Below the pieces are notes generated by a model. The model searched no databases, was not told where the DNA came from, and saw nothing but the letters and a program-made list of their open reading frames with translations. This document shows positions 8,230 through 16,096 of a DNA stretch of 64,000 bases, one piece after another (positions within the stretch are counted from its first letter, which is position 1; every line of letters begins with the position of its first letter). The position numbers were made by a program, and so were the translations under genes. The DNA is from Pseudomonas khavaziana (lineage in GTDB: Bacteria > Pseudomonadota > Gammaproteobacteria > Pseudomonadales > Pseudomonadaceae), in the NCBI RefSeq assembly GCF_019145205.1, contig NZ_JAHSTT010000013.1:1-64000 (forward strand). Direction: 5' to 3'.

Positions 8230-9180
8230 GTGGACAAGATTTTCCACCAACCACTGGGCGGCAACGAAATGCCGCGCTTCGCCGGCATCGCCACCATGAT
8301 GCGTCTTCCTCACCTGCAAACGGCCAAGGGCCTGGACGCCGCCTTTATTGGCGTGCCCCTGGATATCGGCACCTCATTGCGCGCCGGCACGCGTTTCGGC
8401 CCACGGGAGATCCGTGCCGAGTCGGTGATGATCCGCCCGTACAACATGGCCACCGGCGCTGCACCGTTCGACTCGCTGTCGGTGGCCGATATCGGCGACG
8501 TGGCGATCAACACCTTCAACCTGCTCGACGCCGTGCGCATCATCGAAGAGGCCTACGATGAAATCCTTGAGCACGATGTGATCCCCCTGACCCTGGGCGG
8601 CGACCACACCATCACCCTGCCGATCCTGCGGGCGATCCACAAGAAACACGGCAAGGTCGGGCTGGTGCACATCGACGCCCACGCCGACGTCAACGACCAT
8701 ATGTTCGGCGAGAAAATCGCCCACGGCACCACCTTCCGCCGTGCCGTGGAAGAAGGCTTGCTCGATTGCGACCGCGTGGTGCAGATCGGCCTGCGTGCCC
8801 AGGGCTACACCGCCGAAGACTTCAACTGGAGTCGCAAACAGGGCTTTCGCGTGGTACAGGCCGAAGAATGCTGGCATCACTCCCTCGCGCCGTTGATGGC
8901 CGAAGTACGCGAGAAAGTCGGCGGCGGCCCGGTGTACCTGAGCTTCGACATCGACGGCATCGACCCCGCCTGGGCGCCCGGCACGGGCACCCCGGAAATC
9001 GGCGGGCTGACCACCATCCAGGCCATCGAGATCATCCGCGGTTGCCAGGGCCTCGACCTGATTGGTTGCGACCTGGTAGAGGTTTCGCCGCCCTACGACA
9101 CCACCGGCAACACCTCGCTGCTCGGCGCCAACCTGCTGTACGAGATGCTTTGCGTACTGCCGGGCGTGGCGCATCGCTGA
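8230..9180 (+). CDS. gbuA: Guanidinobutyrase
   Basis: GbuA hydrolyses 4-guanidinobutyrate to 4-aminobutyrate and urea in the arginine dehydrogenase/transaminase route. The 316-aa ureohydrolase (arginase/agmatinase fold) shows the binuclear manganese ligands in GGDHTITLP, HIDAHADVNDHMFG and SFDIDGIDPAWAPGTGTPE. The N-terminus (DKIFHQPLGGNEMPRF) and the YNMATGAAPFDSLSVADIGD segment closely resemble P. aeruginosa GbuA as I remember it and differ from agmatinase SpeB and guanidinopropionase GpuA. The start is GTG at 8230. It is divergent from gbuR and followed by a symporter gene. Confidence 0.92.
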   Translation: MDKIFHQPLGGNEMPRFAGIATMMRLPHLQTAKGLDAAFIGVPLDIGTSLRAGTRFGPREIRAESVMIRPYNMATGAAPFDSLSVADIGDVAINTFNLLDAVRIIEEAYDEILEHDVIPLTLGGDHTITLPILRAIHKKHGKVGLVHIDAHADVNDHMFGEKIAHGTTFRRAVEEGLLDCDRVVQIGLRAQGYTAEDFNWSRKQGFRVVQAEECWHHSLAPLMAEVREKVGGGPVYLSFDIDGIDPAWAPGTGTPEIGGLTTIQAIEIIRGCQGLDLIGCDLVEVSPPYDTTGNTSLLGANLLYEMLCVLPGVAHR

Positions 9181-9343
9181 TGAGCGCACACGGGGTATAA
9201 AAATAACAAGAATCGTCTTTACACACTGACAACCAAGGGGGTCGTAGAGCCCCCTCCTCGAGATTCCTGACTTTCGCTCGCGTGTTTACGGAGCCGGCTG
9301 CCGCCTGATCGACCATAAAAAATATAATCGGAGAATCACCGCC

Positions 9344-10726
9344 ATGGCTTTGGATTTATTCGTCGTACTCCTCTACGCCGCCGGCATGCTCGTGCTCGGC
9401 TATTACGGCATGCGCCGTGCTAAAACCCACGAAGACTACTTGGTGGCCGGTCGTAACCTCGGCCCGTCGCTGTACATGGGTACCATGGCCGCCACGGTAT
9501 TGGGCGGCGCGTCCACCGTCGGCACTGTGCGCCTGGGCTACGTGCACGGCATTTCCGGTTTCTGGCTATGCGCCGCGCTGGGTACGGGGATCATTGCGCT
9601 GAACCTGTTCCTGGCCAAGCCGCTGTTGAAGTTGAAGATATTCACCGTCACCCAGGTCCTGGAAAAACGCTACAACCCCATGGCGCGCCAGGCCAGTGCG
9701 GTGATCATGCTGGCCTACGCGCTGATGATCGGGGTGACTTCGATCCTGGCCATCGGCACTGTGCTGCAAGTGCTGTTCGACCTGCCGTTCTGGATGTCGG
9801 TACTGGTAGGTGGTGGGGTGGTGGTGGTGTATTCGACCATCGGCGGCATGTGGTCGCTGACCCTCACCGATATCATGCAATTCGTGATCAAGACCGTCGG
9901 CCTGATGTTCATCCTGCTGCCGATCTGCCTGTACCGCGTCGGCGGCTGGGATGAACTGGTGGCCAAGCTGCCAGCGTCGAGCTTCAGCTTCACCGCCATC
10001 GGCTGGGACACGATCATCACCTACTTCATGATCTACTTCTTCGGCATCCTGATCGGCCAGGATATCTGGCAGCGGGTGTTCACTGCCCGTGATGAAAAGG
10101 TCGCCCAATACGCCGGCACGTTCGCAGGTTTCTACTGCATCCTCTACGGCCTGGCCTGCGCGCTGATCGGCATGGCCGCCCATGTGCTGATCCCGGACTT
10201 GGACAACGTCAACAATGCCTTCGCCGCCATCGTCAAAGCTTCGTTGCCGGATGGCATCCGTGGCCTGGTCATCGCCGCCGCACTGGCCGCGATGATGTCC
10301 ACCGCCAGCGCAGGCTTGCTCGCCGCCTCCACCGTACTGACCGAAGACCTGCTGCCACGGCTGCGCGGTGGCAAGCAATCAAGCTTGCGCATCAACCGCT
10401 TGTTCACCCTGCTGACCGGCGTCGCCGTACTGGGTATCGCCCTGGTGGTGAACGATGTGATCAGCGCCCTGACACTGGCCTATAACCTGCTGGTAGGCGG
10501 TATGTTGGTACCCTTGATTGGCGCGATCTTCTGGAGACGTGCGACGACCTGCGGGGCGATCACGTCCATGACCCTGGGTTTTGTGACCGCACTGGTGTTT
10601 ATGTTCAAGGATGGGCTGGCCGCAAACACGCCGATTTACTACAGCCTGGCGGTCGCGCTGGTGAGTTTTGTGCTGGTGAGCTTAGTGTCGCGCCGACCGG
10701 ATACAGTGGCGGCTCGGACGGTTTGA
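9344..10726 (+). CDS. Sodium:solute symporter (SSS family)
   Basis: A 460-aa integral membrane protein with about 12-13 predicted hydrophobic helices. It matches the solute:sodium symporter family: an N-terminal VVLLYAAGMLVLGYYGMRRA, the DYLVAGRNLG loop after helix 1, and GGASTVGTVRLGY in helix 2. It lies 163 bp downstream of gbuA on the same strand, as PA1418 lies near gbuA in P. aeruginosa. It probably imports guanidinobutyrate or a related compound. The substrate is inferred from context only. A strong terminator follows the stop. Confidence 0.88.
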   Translation: MALDLFVVLLYAAGMLVLGYYGMRRAKTHEDYLVAGRNLGPSLYMGTMAATVLGGASTVGTVRLGYVHGISGFWLCAALGTGIIALNLFLAKPLLKLKIFTVTQVLEKRYNPMARQASAVIMLAYALMIGVTSILAIGTVLQVLFDLPFWMSVLVGGGVVVVYSTIGGMWSLTLTDIMQFVIKTVGLMFILLPICLYRVGGWDELVAKLPASSFSFTAIGWDTIITYFMIYFFGILIGQDIWQRVFTARDEKVAQYAGTFAGFYCILYGLACALIGMAAHVLIPDLDNVNNAFAAIVKASLPDGIRGLVIAAALAAMMSTASAGLLAASTVLTEDLLPRLRGGKQSSLRINRLFTLLTGVAVLGIALVVNDVISALTLAYNLLVGGMLVPLIGAIFWRRATTCGAITSMTLGFVTALVFMFKDGLAANTPIYYSLAVALVSFVLVSLVSRRPDTVAARTV

Positions 10727-10757
10727 GCTATAAAAGGATTTAGCGAGTTTCTTCAGC

Positions 10758-10790
10758 GGGCGCGACGTCGGAGGTCGCGCCCGTTTTTTT
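10758..10790 (+). terminator. Rho-independent terminator after the symporter gene
   Basis: GGGCGCGAC and GTCGCGCCC form a 9-bp stem with a 7-nt loop, followed by G and seven T residues. It ends the gbuA-symporter transcript. The hairpin could also fold on the opposite strand, but there it lacks a T tract. Confidence 0.9.
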
Positions 10791-10822
10791 CGCCTTGAAC
10801 GAACAAGTGCGAGAGCGAGTAA

Positions 10823-10945
10823 TTAGCGGCGACGTGGCCGACGCTGTTCGTCATCCGTACGGATCGGCACCGGTTGCAGCGGTGGCTCGATCAAGCCCAG
10901 CGCAACGCCAAGATCATGGAGCCAGTTCTGGATTTTCTCTTTCAT
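10823..10945 (-). CDS. Micro-protein resembling PA1414
   Basis: A 40-codon minus-strand gene beginning MKEKIQNWLHDLGVALGLIE, then a Pro-rich turn (PPLQPVP), and ending in an Arg-rich tail before a TAA stop. A strong Shine-Dalgarno (AAAGGGGG) lies 6-7 nt before the ATG. The order LysR, micro-gene, symporter, gbuA, gbuR parallels PA1413-PA1414-PA1418-gbuA-gbuR of P. aeruginosa. This supports homology to PA1414, a small protein of unknown function which I recall as strongly induced in low oxygen. The helix is amphipathic. It is too short for automatic gene callers. Confidence 0.75.
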   Translation of the reverse strand: MKEKIQNWLHDLGVALGLIEPPLQPVPIRTDDEQRRPRRR

Positions 10946-11035
10946 GGTTGCCCCCTTTGAGGGTAGTGCTGGTCGGCGTGAGTTCTGTCGCCGTTTCCTA
11001 CAGTGATAGTAGCCCTAAGTCCTAGGTATTGCTTG
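10946..11035 (-). ncRNA. Candidate SicX-like leader RNA of the PA1414-like gene
   Basis: About 90 bases precede the micro-gene on the minus strand, between an ANR-like box and its start codon. They contain CCTAGGACTTAGGG and TACTATCACTGTAGG. In P. aeruginosa I recall the anaerobically induced sRNA SicX as arising from the region just upstream of PA1414. The equivalent position here makes this a candidate, but neither ends nor homology can be established by eye. Confidence 0.3.
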
Positions 11036-11063
11036 AACGAAACCACAACGAACTATTACTGGA

Positions 11064-11077
11064 TTGATCCGAATCCT
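11064..11077 (-). promoter_or_regulatory. ANR-like box upstream of the PA1414-like gene
   Basis: On the plus strand the site reads TTGAT-CCGA-ATCCT, so one half matches the ANR/FNR consensus TTGATNNNNATCAA exactly and the other matches at three of five positions. It sits 119 bp upstream of the micro-gene start and just past the LysR stop codon. TACTAT on the minus strand (about 11007-11012) is a possible -10 but is further away than the usual ANR -41.5 geometry. Confidence 0.45.
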
Positions 11078-11087
11078 GACGGATCGT

Positions 11088-11981
11088 TCAAGCAATCGCA
11101 CGGGTGTCTAGCAAAAACTCGGCCCTAGCCTCTTGCTGCAGGTCGATCCATGCATTGAGGTTAGATCCGAGCATACCCTTTCGCCACATCAGCCAGGTGG
11201 TTGCAGTGGCAAAAGGCCCAGTCAGCGGATGAACGGACACGCTGTCCTTGCCTGGCAAGCTGTCGAGCATGGATTCGGACATCAACGCCACTCCGGAACC
11301 GGCGATCACGCAAGCGAGCATGCCTTGGTAGGACTCGATCTCGATCGCCCGCCCCATGGCGACGCGATCATGGGAAAACCAGGTTTCCAAGCGGGTGCGG
11401 TAGGCGCAGCTGCGTCGAAAAGTGAACACCGAACGGCCAGCCACGTCCTGTGGACCGCGCACCGGCGGGTGATCAGCCTCGCAAATCAGTACCAGACGCT
11501 CTTCGCATAAAGGCACGCCATCCAAGCTGGCGATCGTCATCGGACCGTCCACAAAAGCTGCGTCCAGACGCCCAGTGATCAAACCTTCCAACAGTTCCCC
11601 GCTGGGTGCCGACTGCACCTGCAGGTTCACCATGGGATAAGTCTTGTGATAACGCGCCAGCAGTTTCGGCAAGTGGACTGCCGCGGTGCTGTACATGCTA
11701 CCCAACACAAAGTCACCGGCCGGTTGCCCGCCTTGTACGGCGCCGTGGGCTTCGTCATGCAGCGCCAGCAGCCGAGTGCTGTAGTCCAGCAGCACCTTGC
11801 CCGCAGGAGAAAGCTGCAAACGCTGGCGTTCGCGAACGAACAGCTCGACGCCGAGCTGTTCCTCCATTTGCTTGAGCCGAGTCGACAGGTTCGAGGGCAC
11901 GCGGTGCAGACGCTCAGCCGCACGGGTAATGGAGCCCTCTTCCGCCACCGCCTGGAAAATCCGCAATTGACTGAACTCCAT
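11088..11981 (-). CDS. LysR-type transcriptional regulator
   Basis: A 297-aa LysR protein: an N-terminal helix-turn-helix (FSQLRIFQAVAEEGSITRAA, LHRVPSNLSTRLKQMEEQLG) and a periplasmic-binding-protein-like effector domain. I place the start at the ATG of MEFSQLRIF, which has GGAG about 8 nt upstream; a TTG four codons earlier is less likely. It is divergent from an MFS transporter gene with a gap of about 105 bp, so it probably controls that gene. The position next to the PA1414-like gene matches PA1413 of P. aeruginosa. The effector is unknown. Confidence 0.88.
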   Translation of the reverse strand: MEFSQLRIFQAVAEEGSITRAAERLHRVPSNLSTRLKQMEEQLGVELFVRERQRLQLSPAGKVLLDYSTRLLALHDEAHGAVQGGQPAGDFVLGSMYSTAAVHLPKLLARYHKTYPMVNLQVQSAPSGELLEGLITGRLDAAFVDGPMTIASLDGVPLCEERLVLICEADHPPVRGPQDVAGRSVFTFRRSCAYRTRLETWFSHDRVAMGRAIEIESYQGMLACVIAGSGVALMSESMLDSLPGKDSVSVHPLTGPFATATTWLMWRKGMLGSNLNAWIDLQQEARAEFLLDTRAIA

Positions 11982-12085
11982 ACCCTTCTCCAAAACTGAA
12001 CAAGTTGCTCACTATTATTCATTTTTACAGAAAGTCAATCCGTCTTAGCCTGCAAGTCATTCGCTTTCTTGCAGGAACCCTGAGC

Positions 12086-13264
12086 ATGTCACCGCTGATT
12101 CGTCTACTCGCCAGCTTCATCGCCCTGATGATGGCCATGGGCATTGGCCGCTTCGCCCTCACTCCGCAAATGCCACATCTGCTCAGCGAAGGTCAGATCG
12201 ACCTGACCGGCGCCGGGCTGATCGCCGCCGCCAACTACCTGGGCTACTTCGTGGGCGCGGTGGACTCGATCTTTGCCCGCAGCCATCAGCATGTACGCGG
12301 GCGCCTCTACGGCGGGCTATGGCTCTGCGTATTGCTGACCCTGGCGTCGTATTGGGCCAACGGGTTCTGGCCACACTTGCTGTTGCGCTTCGGCACCGGC
12401 GTGGCAAGCGCCTGGGTGTTGGTGATGATCACCAGTTTGAGCCAACCGCTGGCGATTGCCGCCGGAAGACCACGCCTGGGCGCGTTGATCTTTGCCGGGC
12501 CGGGACTGGGGATCTTACTGACAGGTTTGCTGGCGCTGGGCTCGAATCTCAGGGGGCAAAGTTCTGCCACGCTGTGGTTGATCTACGGCGTGGTGGCGTT
12601 GCTGATGCTGCTGGCGATCCTGGCGTTTTTACCCAAGCCGACCCTCGCACCTGCACAGGCCACCAGCGCAGGTAATAACGGCAGCATCGCGCACCTGTGC
12701 TGGATTTACTTTTTATACGGCCTGGGCTACATCATCCCGGCGACCTTTCTCTCACAGATGGCCAGCGCACAGTTCAAAGGCGCCTGGCAGGCCGATCTGT
12801 TCTGGCCCTGCTTTGGCCTGGCGGCCGCGCTGGGTGTGGCGGTGGCAAGCCTGCGCCGCAAGGACCCACACACCACCCGCCACTGGCTGATGGCGACCTT
12901 GTGGCTGCAAGCAGCAGGCGTGTTTGCCTGCCTGCTTGGCAATAGCTGGGGCCTGGCGCTCGGTGTGTTGCTGTGCGGTGCGCCGTTCCTGGCCTGCATG
13001 CAATTGGTGATGGCCCGCTTGCGGGAAGTCGCGCCCCACGGCTACCAACGCAGCACCGGGCTGTTGACCGCCAGCTTTGCCATCGGTCAACTGAGCGGGC
13101 CGCTGCTGGCGTCGGTGAGCAGCCACTTCAGTGGTGGCCTGCAACCGGCGCTGGTCATCGCCGGTGTCGGTTTGTTATTGGCGGGCTCAGTGTTGATCAA
13201 CCACTCCCTACCGACGCAGCCGATGTGCACACAGATGGCCGACGGTGCAGCACATCGCCGTTAG
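12086..13264 (+). CDS. MFS transporter, YbfB/YjiJ family
   Basis: A 392-aa polytopic membrane protein. The N-terminal segment ALMMAMGIGRFALTPQMPHL and the GLIAAANYLGYFVGA motif in helix 2 are characteristic of YbfB/YjiJ-type major facilitator proteins. The ATG at 12086 follows AGGAA at good spacing, and an upstream in-frame ATG would add 27 unrelated residues. It is divergent from a LysR gene that probably regulates it. Its last 57 bp overlap the convergent DUF2177 gene. The substrate is unknown. Confidence 0.87.
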   Translation: MSPLIRLLASFIALMMAMGIGRFALTPQMPHLLSEGQIDLTGAGLIAAANYLGYFVGAVDSIFARSHQHVRGRLYGGLWLCVLLTLASYWANGFWPHLLLRFGTGVASAWVLVMITSLSQPLAIAAGRPRLGALIFAGPGLGILLTGLLALGSNLRGQSSATLWLIYGVVALLMLLAILAFLPKPTLAPAQATSAGNNGSIAHLCWIYFLYGLGYIIPATFLSQMASAQFKGAWQADLFWPCFGLAAALGVAVASLRRKDPHTTRHWLMATLWLQAAGVFACLLGNSWGLALGVLLCGAPFLACMQLVMARLREVAPHGYQRSTGLLTASFAIGQLSGPLLASVSSHFSGGLQPALVIAGVGLLLAGSVLINHSLPTQPMCTQMADGAAHRR

Positions 13265-13606
13265 GCAGGTGCCCCACGCCATGTCCATCACCGCCAGCCC
13301 GGCTGACCAGCCTTCAAGCGTGGCCCAGTTGCTCAGGTCATAAGTGCCATAGGCCACCAGGCCAAGCAGGGCGCCCAAACGCGCAGCGCGTTGCCAGCTT
13401 GCGCTGGGCAAGATCACCAGCACCACACAACCGAGCACATACAGGAGATAGAACACTACCGCCGGCAACAGGCGCGGCTGATCAAGCATCAGCGGGCCGA
13501 GCAGGGATTTGTAGGTGGGCCCCATCAGGACGCCGAGCCACAGGCCGTCAAGGATGAGAAAGGTGAGCAGGGTGCCTAGGTAGGCGAAGAGCGTTCTCTT
13601 GGACAT
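13208..13606 (-). CDS. DUF2177 family membrane protein
   Basis: A 132-aa inner-membrane protein with four hydrophobic segments. It matches DUF2177 by the N-terminal LTFLILDGLWLGVLMGPTYK and the GLVAYGTYDLSNWATLEGW motif near residue 85, followed by DMAWGTCLTA. The function is unknown. The 3' end overlaps the convergent MFS gene by 57 bp, so the transcripts would be complementary at their tails. Confidence 0.83.
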   Translation of the reverse strand: MSKRTLFAYLGTLLTFLILDGLWLGVLMGPTYKSLLGPLMLDQPRLLPAVVFYLLYVLGCVVLVILPSASWQRAARLGALLGLVAYGTYDLSNWATLEGWSAGLAVMDMAWGTCLTAMCCTVGHLCAHRLRR

Positions 13607-13615
13607 GACACAAGC

Positions 13616-13749
13616 CTTTGTAGGAGCGAGCTTATTGTGGCGAGCAAGCTTGCTTGCGCTGGGGTGCGAAGCGCCCCCAAAAGCTCGCGACTGCTGCGCA
13701 GTCGAGCGGGAGCAAGCTCCCTCGCCACAATAAGCTCGCTCCTACAAAG
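13616..13749. repeat. Nested composite REPIN with 29-bp perfect inverted ends
   Basis: Positions 13616-13644 are the exact reverse complement of 13721-13749. The outer part is a class B unit (GTAGGAGCGAGCTT). The inner part begins TTGTGGCGAGCAAGCTTG and ends GGAGCAAGCTCCCTCGCCAC, which is the class C unit also found alone at 47166. The middle contains further short palindromes (GGTGCGAAGCGCCCC, CTGCTGCGCAG). It reads as one REPIN interrupted by another. Confidence 0.85.
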
Positions 13750-13761
13750 AGCCAGGCGCGA

Positions 13762-14598
13762 TCAGCTTAGTTCAATGCGATCGGCATGAATCACAATCTG
13801 GCCCTGCTTGTAGAGCGCACCAATGGCCTTCTTGAAGTTGCCCTTGCTCACGCCGAACAAGTTGCTGATCACGGCTGGATCGCTTTTATCGCTGACCGGC
13901 AGGGTGCCATTGTTGTCGCGCAACTTGGCGAGGATCTTGGAGTTCAGGCTGGAGGCCGCTTCCTGGCCAACCGGTTGCAGGCTCAGGCTGATGTTGCCAT
14001 CGGCGCGGATCTCCTTGATAAAACCTTTTTCTTCCTTGCCCGGGCGCAGGAACTTGAACACTTCGTTCTTGTGGATCAGGCCCCAGTGCTTGTTGTTGAT
14101 GATCGCCTTGAAGCCCATGTCCGTGGCTTCTGCCACCAGCAGGTCGACTTCCTGGCCCACTTGGTAGTTGGCTGGCGTCTTGTCCAGGTAGCGGTCAAGA
14201 CGTGCGGTGGCGGTGATGCGCTTGGTGTGCTTGTCAAGGTAGACGTGCACCACGCAATACTCACCCGCGGTCAATTGGCGTTTTTCTTCCGAATACGGCA
14301 GCAGCAGATCCTTTGGCAACCCCCAATCGAGGAATACACCGATGCTGTTGACCTCCACAACTTTCAAACTGGCAAATTCGCCGACTTGAACTTTGGGTTT
14401 TTCGGTGGTGGCGATAAGTTTGTCATCGCTGTCCAGATAAATGAAAACGTTAAGCCAGTCTTCATCTTCACTGGGAATATCTTTAGGGATATACCGATTA
14501 GGCAAGAGGATTTCCCCATCTTGCGCACCATCCAGGTACAAACCGAAGTTAGTGTGCTTGACCACTTGCAAGCTGTTGTAGCGCCCGACTAAAGCCAT
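13762..14598 (-). CDS. CvfB-family S1-like RNA-binding protein
   Basis: A 278-aa protein of the CvfB/YitL family: tandem S1-like beta-barrel domains followed by a C-terminal winged helix. Visible signatures are VKHTNFGLYLDG and GEILLPNRYIP in the first barrel, VVEVNSIGVFLDWGLPKDLLLPYSE in the second (shown here across two motifs), MGFKAIINNKHWGLIHKNE in the third, and FGVSKGNFKKAIGALYKQG in the winged helix. CvfB proteins bind RNA and affect virulence gene expression in Staphylococcus; the role in Pseudomonas is not established. I prefer the ATG of MALVGRYN, preceded by GAGGG, over one five codons upstream. Confidence 0.87.
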   Translation of the reverse strand: MALVGRYNSLQVVKHTNFGLYLDGAQDGEILLPNRYIPKDIPSEDEDWLNVFIYLDSDDKLIATTEKPKVQVGEFASLKVVEVNSIGVFLDWGLPKDLLLPYSEEKRQLTAGEYCVVHVYLDKHTKRITATARLDRYLDKTPANYQVGQEVDLLVAEATDMGFKAIINNKHWGLIHKNEVFKFLRPGKEEKGFIKEIRADGNISLSLQPVGQEAASSLNSKILAKLRDNNGTLPVSDKSDPAVISNLFGVSKGNFKKAIGALYKQGQIVIHADRIELS

Positions 14599-14920
14599 TT
14601 CCAATACCCTCATTGCGTGGGCGGCATTCTACCCGAGTTGCGCCTTGCACGCGCGTACGCCTGAAAAATCACGGGCTGGCATGGCGTTACACTGGCAACG
14701 CTCCACTCGTCTGATCAATCGGTTGAATTTTGCCCTGTCATCAATCCCGGCCCGCCCAATGGTTTCGAGCTAAAACAGTAAGTTAGCGCTTTATTTCATC
14801 GACTAACTGCTGTTATTTCCAAGCCTGGCACTTATTCCCCGGGGATATTTGCCAAGCAATTGTCAAGTATTTCCTGTACGATGCCTGGCCAAGTTAATTT
14901 TCTACAGGTTAGTGGCCGCC
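14599..14920. other. Gene-free region with a stem-loop
   Basis: No convincing gene is seen between cvfB and the 59-aa gene. At 14774-14814, AACAG-TA-AGTTAG pairs with CTAACT-G-CTGTT around a 16-nt loop. This could be part of a leader RNA or a small RNA. No good sigma-70 pair was found near the downstream gene: TTGTCA and TACGAT at 14860-14882 are spaced only 11 bp. Confidence 0.4.
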
Positions 14921-15100
14921 ATGCGCGTAAAAGCATCCAACAGCAAAGCAAAGCCAGCTCCCGCCGTTGAAACCAGCGAATCGATCAACAGCCAGATTGC
15001 TGCGTTCCTCAAGTCCGGTGGCGAAATCCAGCAGATTGCCAAGGGCGTGAGTGGCCAGACTTTCGGCCCGTCCAAGCAGATCAGCCTGGGCAAGAAGTAA
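14921..15100 (+). CDS. Small basic protein with SutA-like C-terminal motif
   Basis: A 59-aa protein beginning MRVKASNSKAKPAPAV and ending with SQIAAFLKSGGEIQQIAKG and a Gly/Lys tail. The segment AAFLKSGGEIQQI resembles the EEFLARGGKVQEI stretch I recall near the C-terminus of SutA, an RNA polymerase-associated regulator of slow-growing pseudomonads. This protein lacks the acidic N-terminal part of SutA, and its own N-terminus is Lys/Ala/Pro-rich and presumably disordered. The ATG at 14921 gives the compact form; an upstream ATG would add 24 residues without a family look. The gene is likely real; the function is inferred only. Confidence 0.7.
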   Translation: MRVKASNSKAKPAPAVETSESINSQIAAFLKSGGEIQQIAKGVSGQTFGPSKQISLGKK

Positions 15101-15307
15101 TACCTGCGCACTGCATCTGGTCCCTAAGCGTCTTGCCCTCAAGGCGCTAGGACTAGAGTTCGAGACATCCCCGCACCGCATCCAATATCAAGCTAATCGA
15201 CGAACGGGTCTCAACGCCTGGCATTCGCCGGTATCCTTGCACACGTCTAGCACGGGCATCTGCTCGAACCCATCCGTTACTGCTCCTCGCTTTTCATGGA
15301 GTGAAGC

Positions 15308-16030
15308 ATGCTTAAACGCTGTATTTTCCTGGTCAGTATTCTGGTCGCCAGCCCATTGGCCGAAGCGCAGATTTTCCAGCGCGAACTAGGTGACTTCGAC
15401 CTGAAATTGGGCACCACCCCCAGCCGGAGTATGGCCCAGGGCCTGGTCAAGCCGACCTCGCCTGGTAGCGACTCGTTCCATGGCGGCCTGGACTTGAGCC
15501 ACGACAGCGGCCTGTATTTCGGCCAGTTTTCGCCGAATATGGGCCTGTCCTCACCCAACAATCTAGAAGTCGACTCCTACCTGGGTTTCAAACGCCCTTT
15601 CGACCAGACCCTGGGCTATGAAGTGGGCTTGATTCACTACAGCTACCCCAAGGTCAGCCCCCTCGACAGCCAGGAGTTCTATGGCGGCCTGAACCTATTG
15701 GGCAACCGCTTTGGCGTGTCTTTCAGCAATGACCCAGATCGCCAGGACAGCACCCTGTTTGCCGACCTCGGCGGCACCCAGCCTTTCGGTATCGGTGTCA
15801 GCATGAAGTACACCACCCACCAGCTGGGCACACCGGTTTCGGTGGAAAACGGCGCCATCAGCAGTTTCAGCGATTGGTCGGTGCAATTTTCCCGGGCGTG
15901 GAAAGGCATTGACCTGGATCTGATCTACAGCGATTCCAGCCTCAGCGGCGGTGACTGCTCGGCCTACTCCGGACATAATTCGCAATGTGACGGCCTGTTG
16001 ACCTTGAAGGCTGTCCGGCCGTTTTATTGA
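15308..16030 (+). CDS. TorF-family putative outer-membrane porin
   Basis: A 240-aa protein with a signal peptide (MLKRCIFLVSILVASPLAEA, cleavage about residue 21) and alternating amphipathic beta strands ending in the outer-membrane C-terminal aromatic (VRPFY). The pattern DLKLGTTPSRSMAQGL, followed by NLEVDSYLGF and EFYGGLNLLG, fits the TorF/CHP02001 family, an outer-membrane beta-barrel family found in proteobacteria. The two Cys near the C-terminus (GGDCSAYSGHNSQC) probably form an extracellular-loop disulfide. It stands alone, 66 bp upstream of the lipoprotein gene. The transported compound is unknown. Confidence 0.82.
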   Translation: MLKRCIFLVSILVASPLAEAQIFQRELGDFDLKLGTTPSRSMAQGLVKPTSPGSDSFHGGLDLSHDSGLYFGQFSPNMGLSSPNNLEVDSYLGFKRPFDQTLGYEVGLIHYSYPKVSPLDSQEFYGGLNLLGNRFGVSFSNDPDRQDSTLFADLGGTQPFGIGVSMKYTTHQLGTPVSVENGAISSFSDWSVQFSRAWKGIDLDLIYSDSSLSGGDCSAYSGHNSQCDGLLTLKAVRPFY

Positions 16031-16096
16031 TGGGCTGAACTGCCGCACCCTGCGCAGGTTCACATGCATTAACCCCATCCGTGCAAGGACTCGCCC

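Noticed and set aside
10795..11025. A 76-codon plus-strand frame
   Set aside because: It overlaps the better supported PA1414-like micro-gene on the other strand and has no ribosome site.
14676..14695. Sigma-54 promoter (TGGCATGGCGTTACA)
   Set aside because: The GG element resembles the consensus, but the GC of the -12 element is absent at the required distance.
14860..14882. Sigma-70 promoter TTGTCA/TACGAT before the 59-aa gene
   Set aside because: Only 11 bp separate the boxes, too short for a functional pair.
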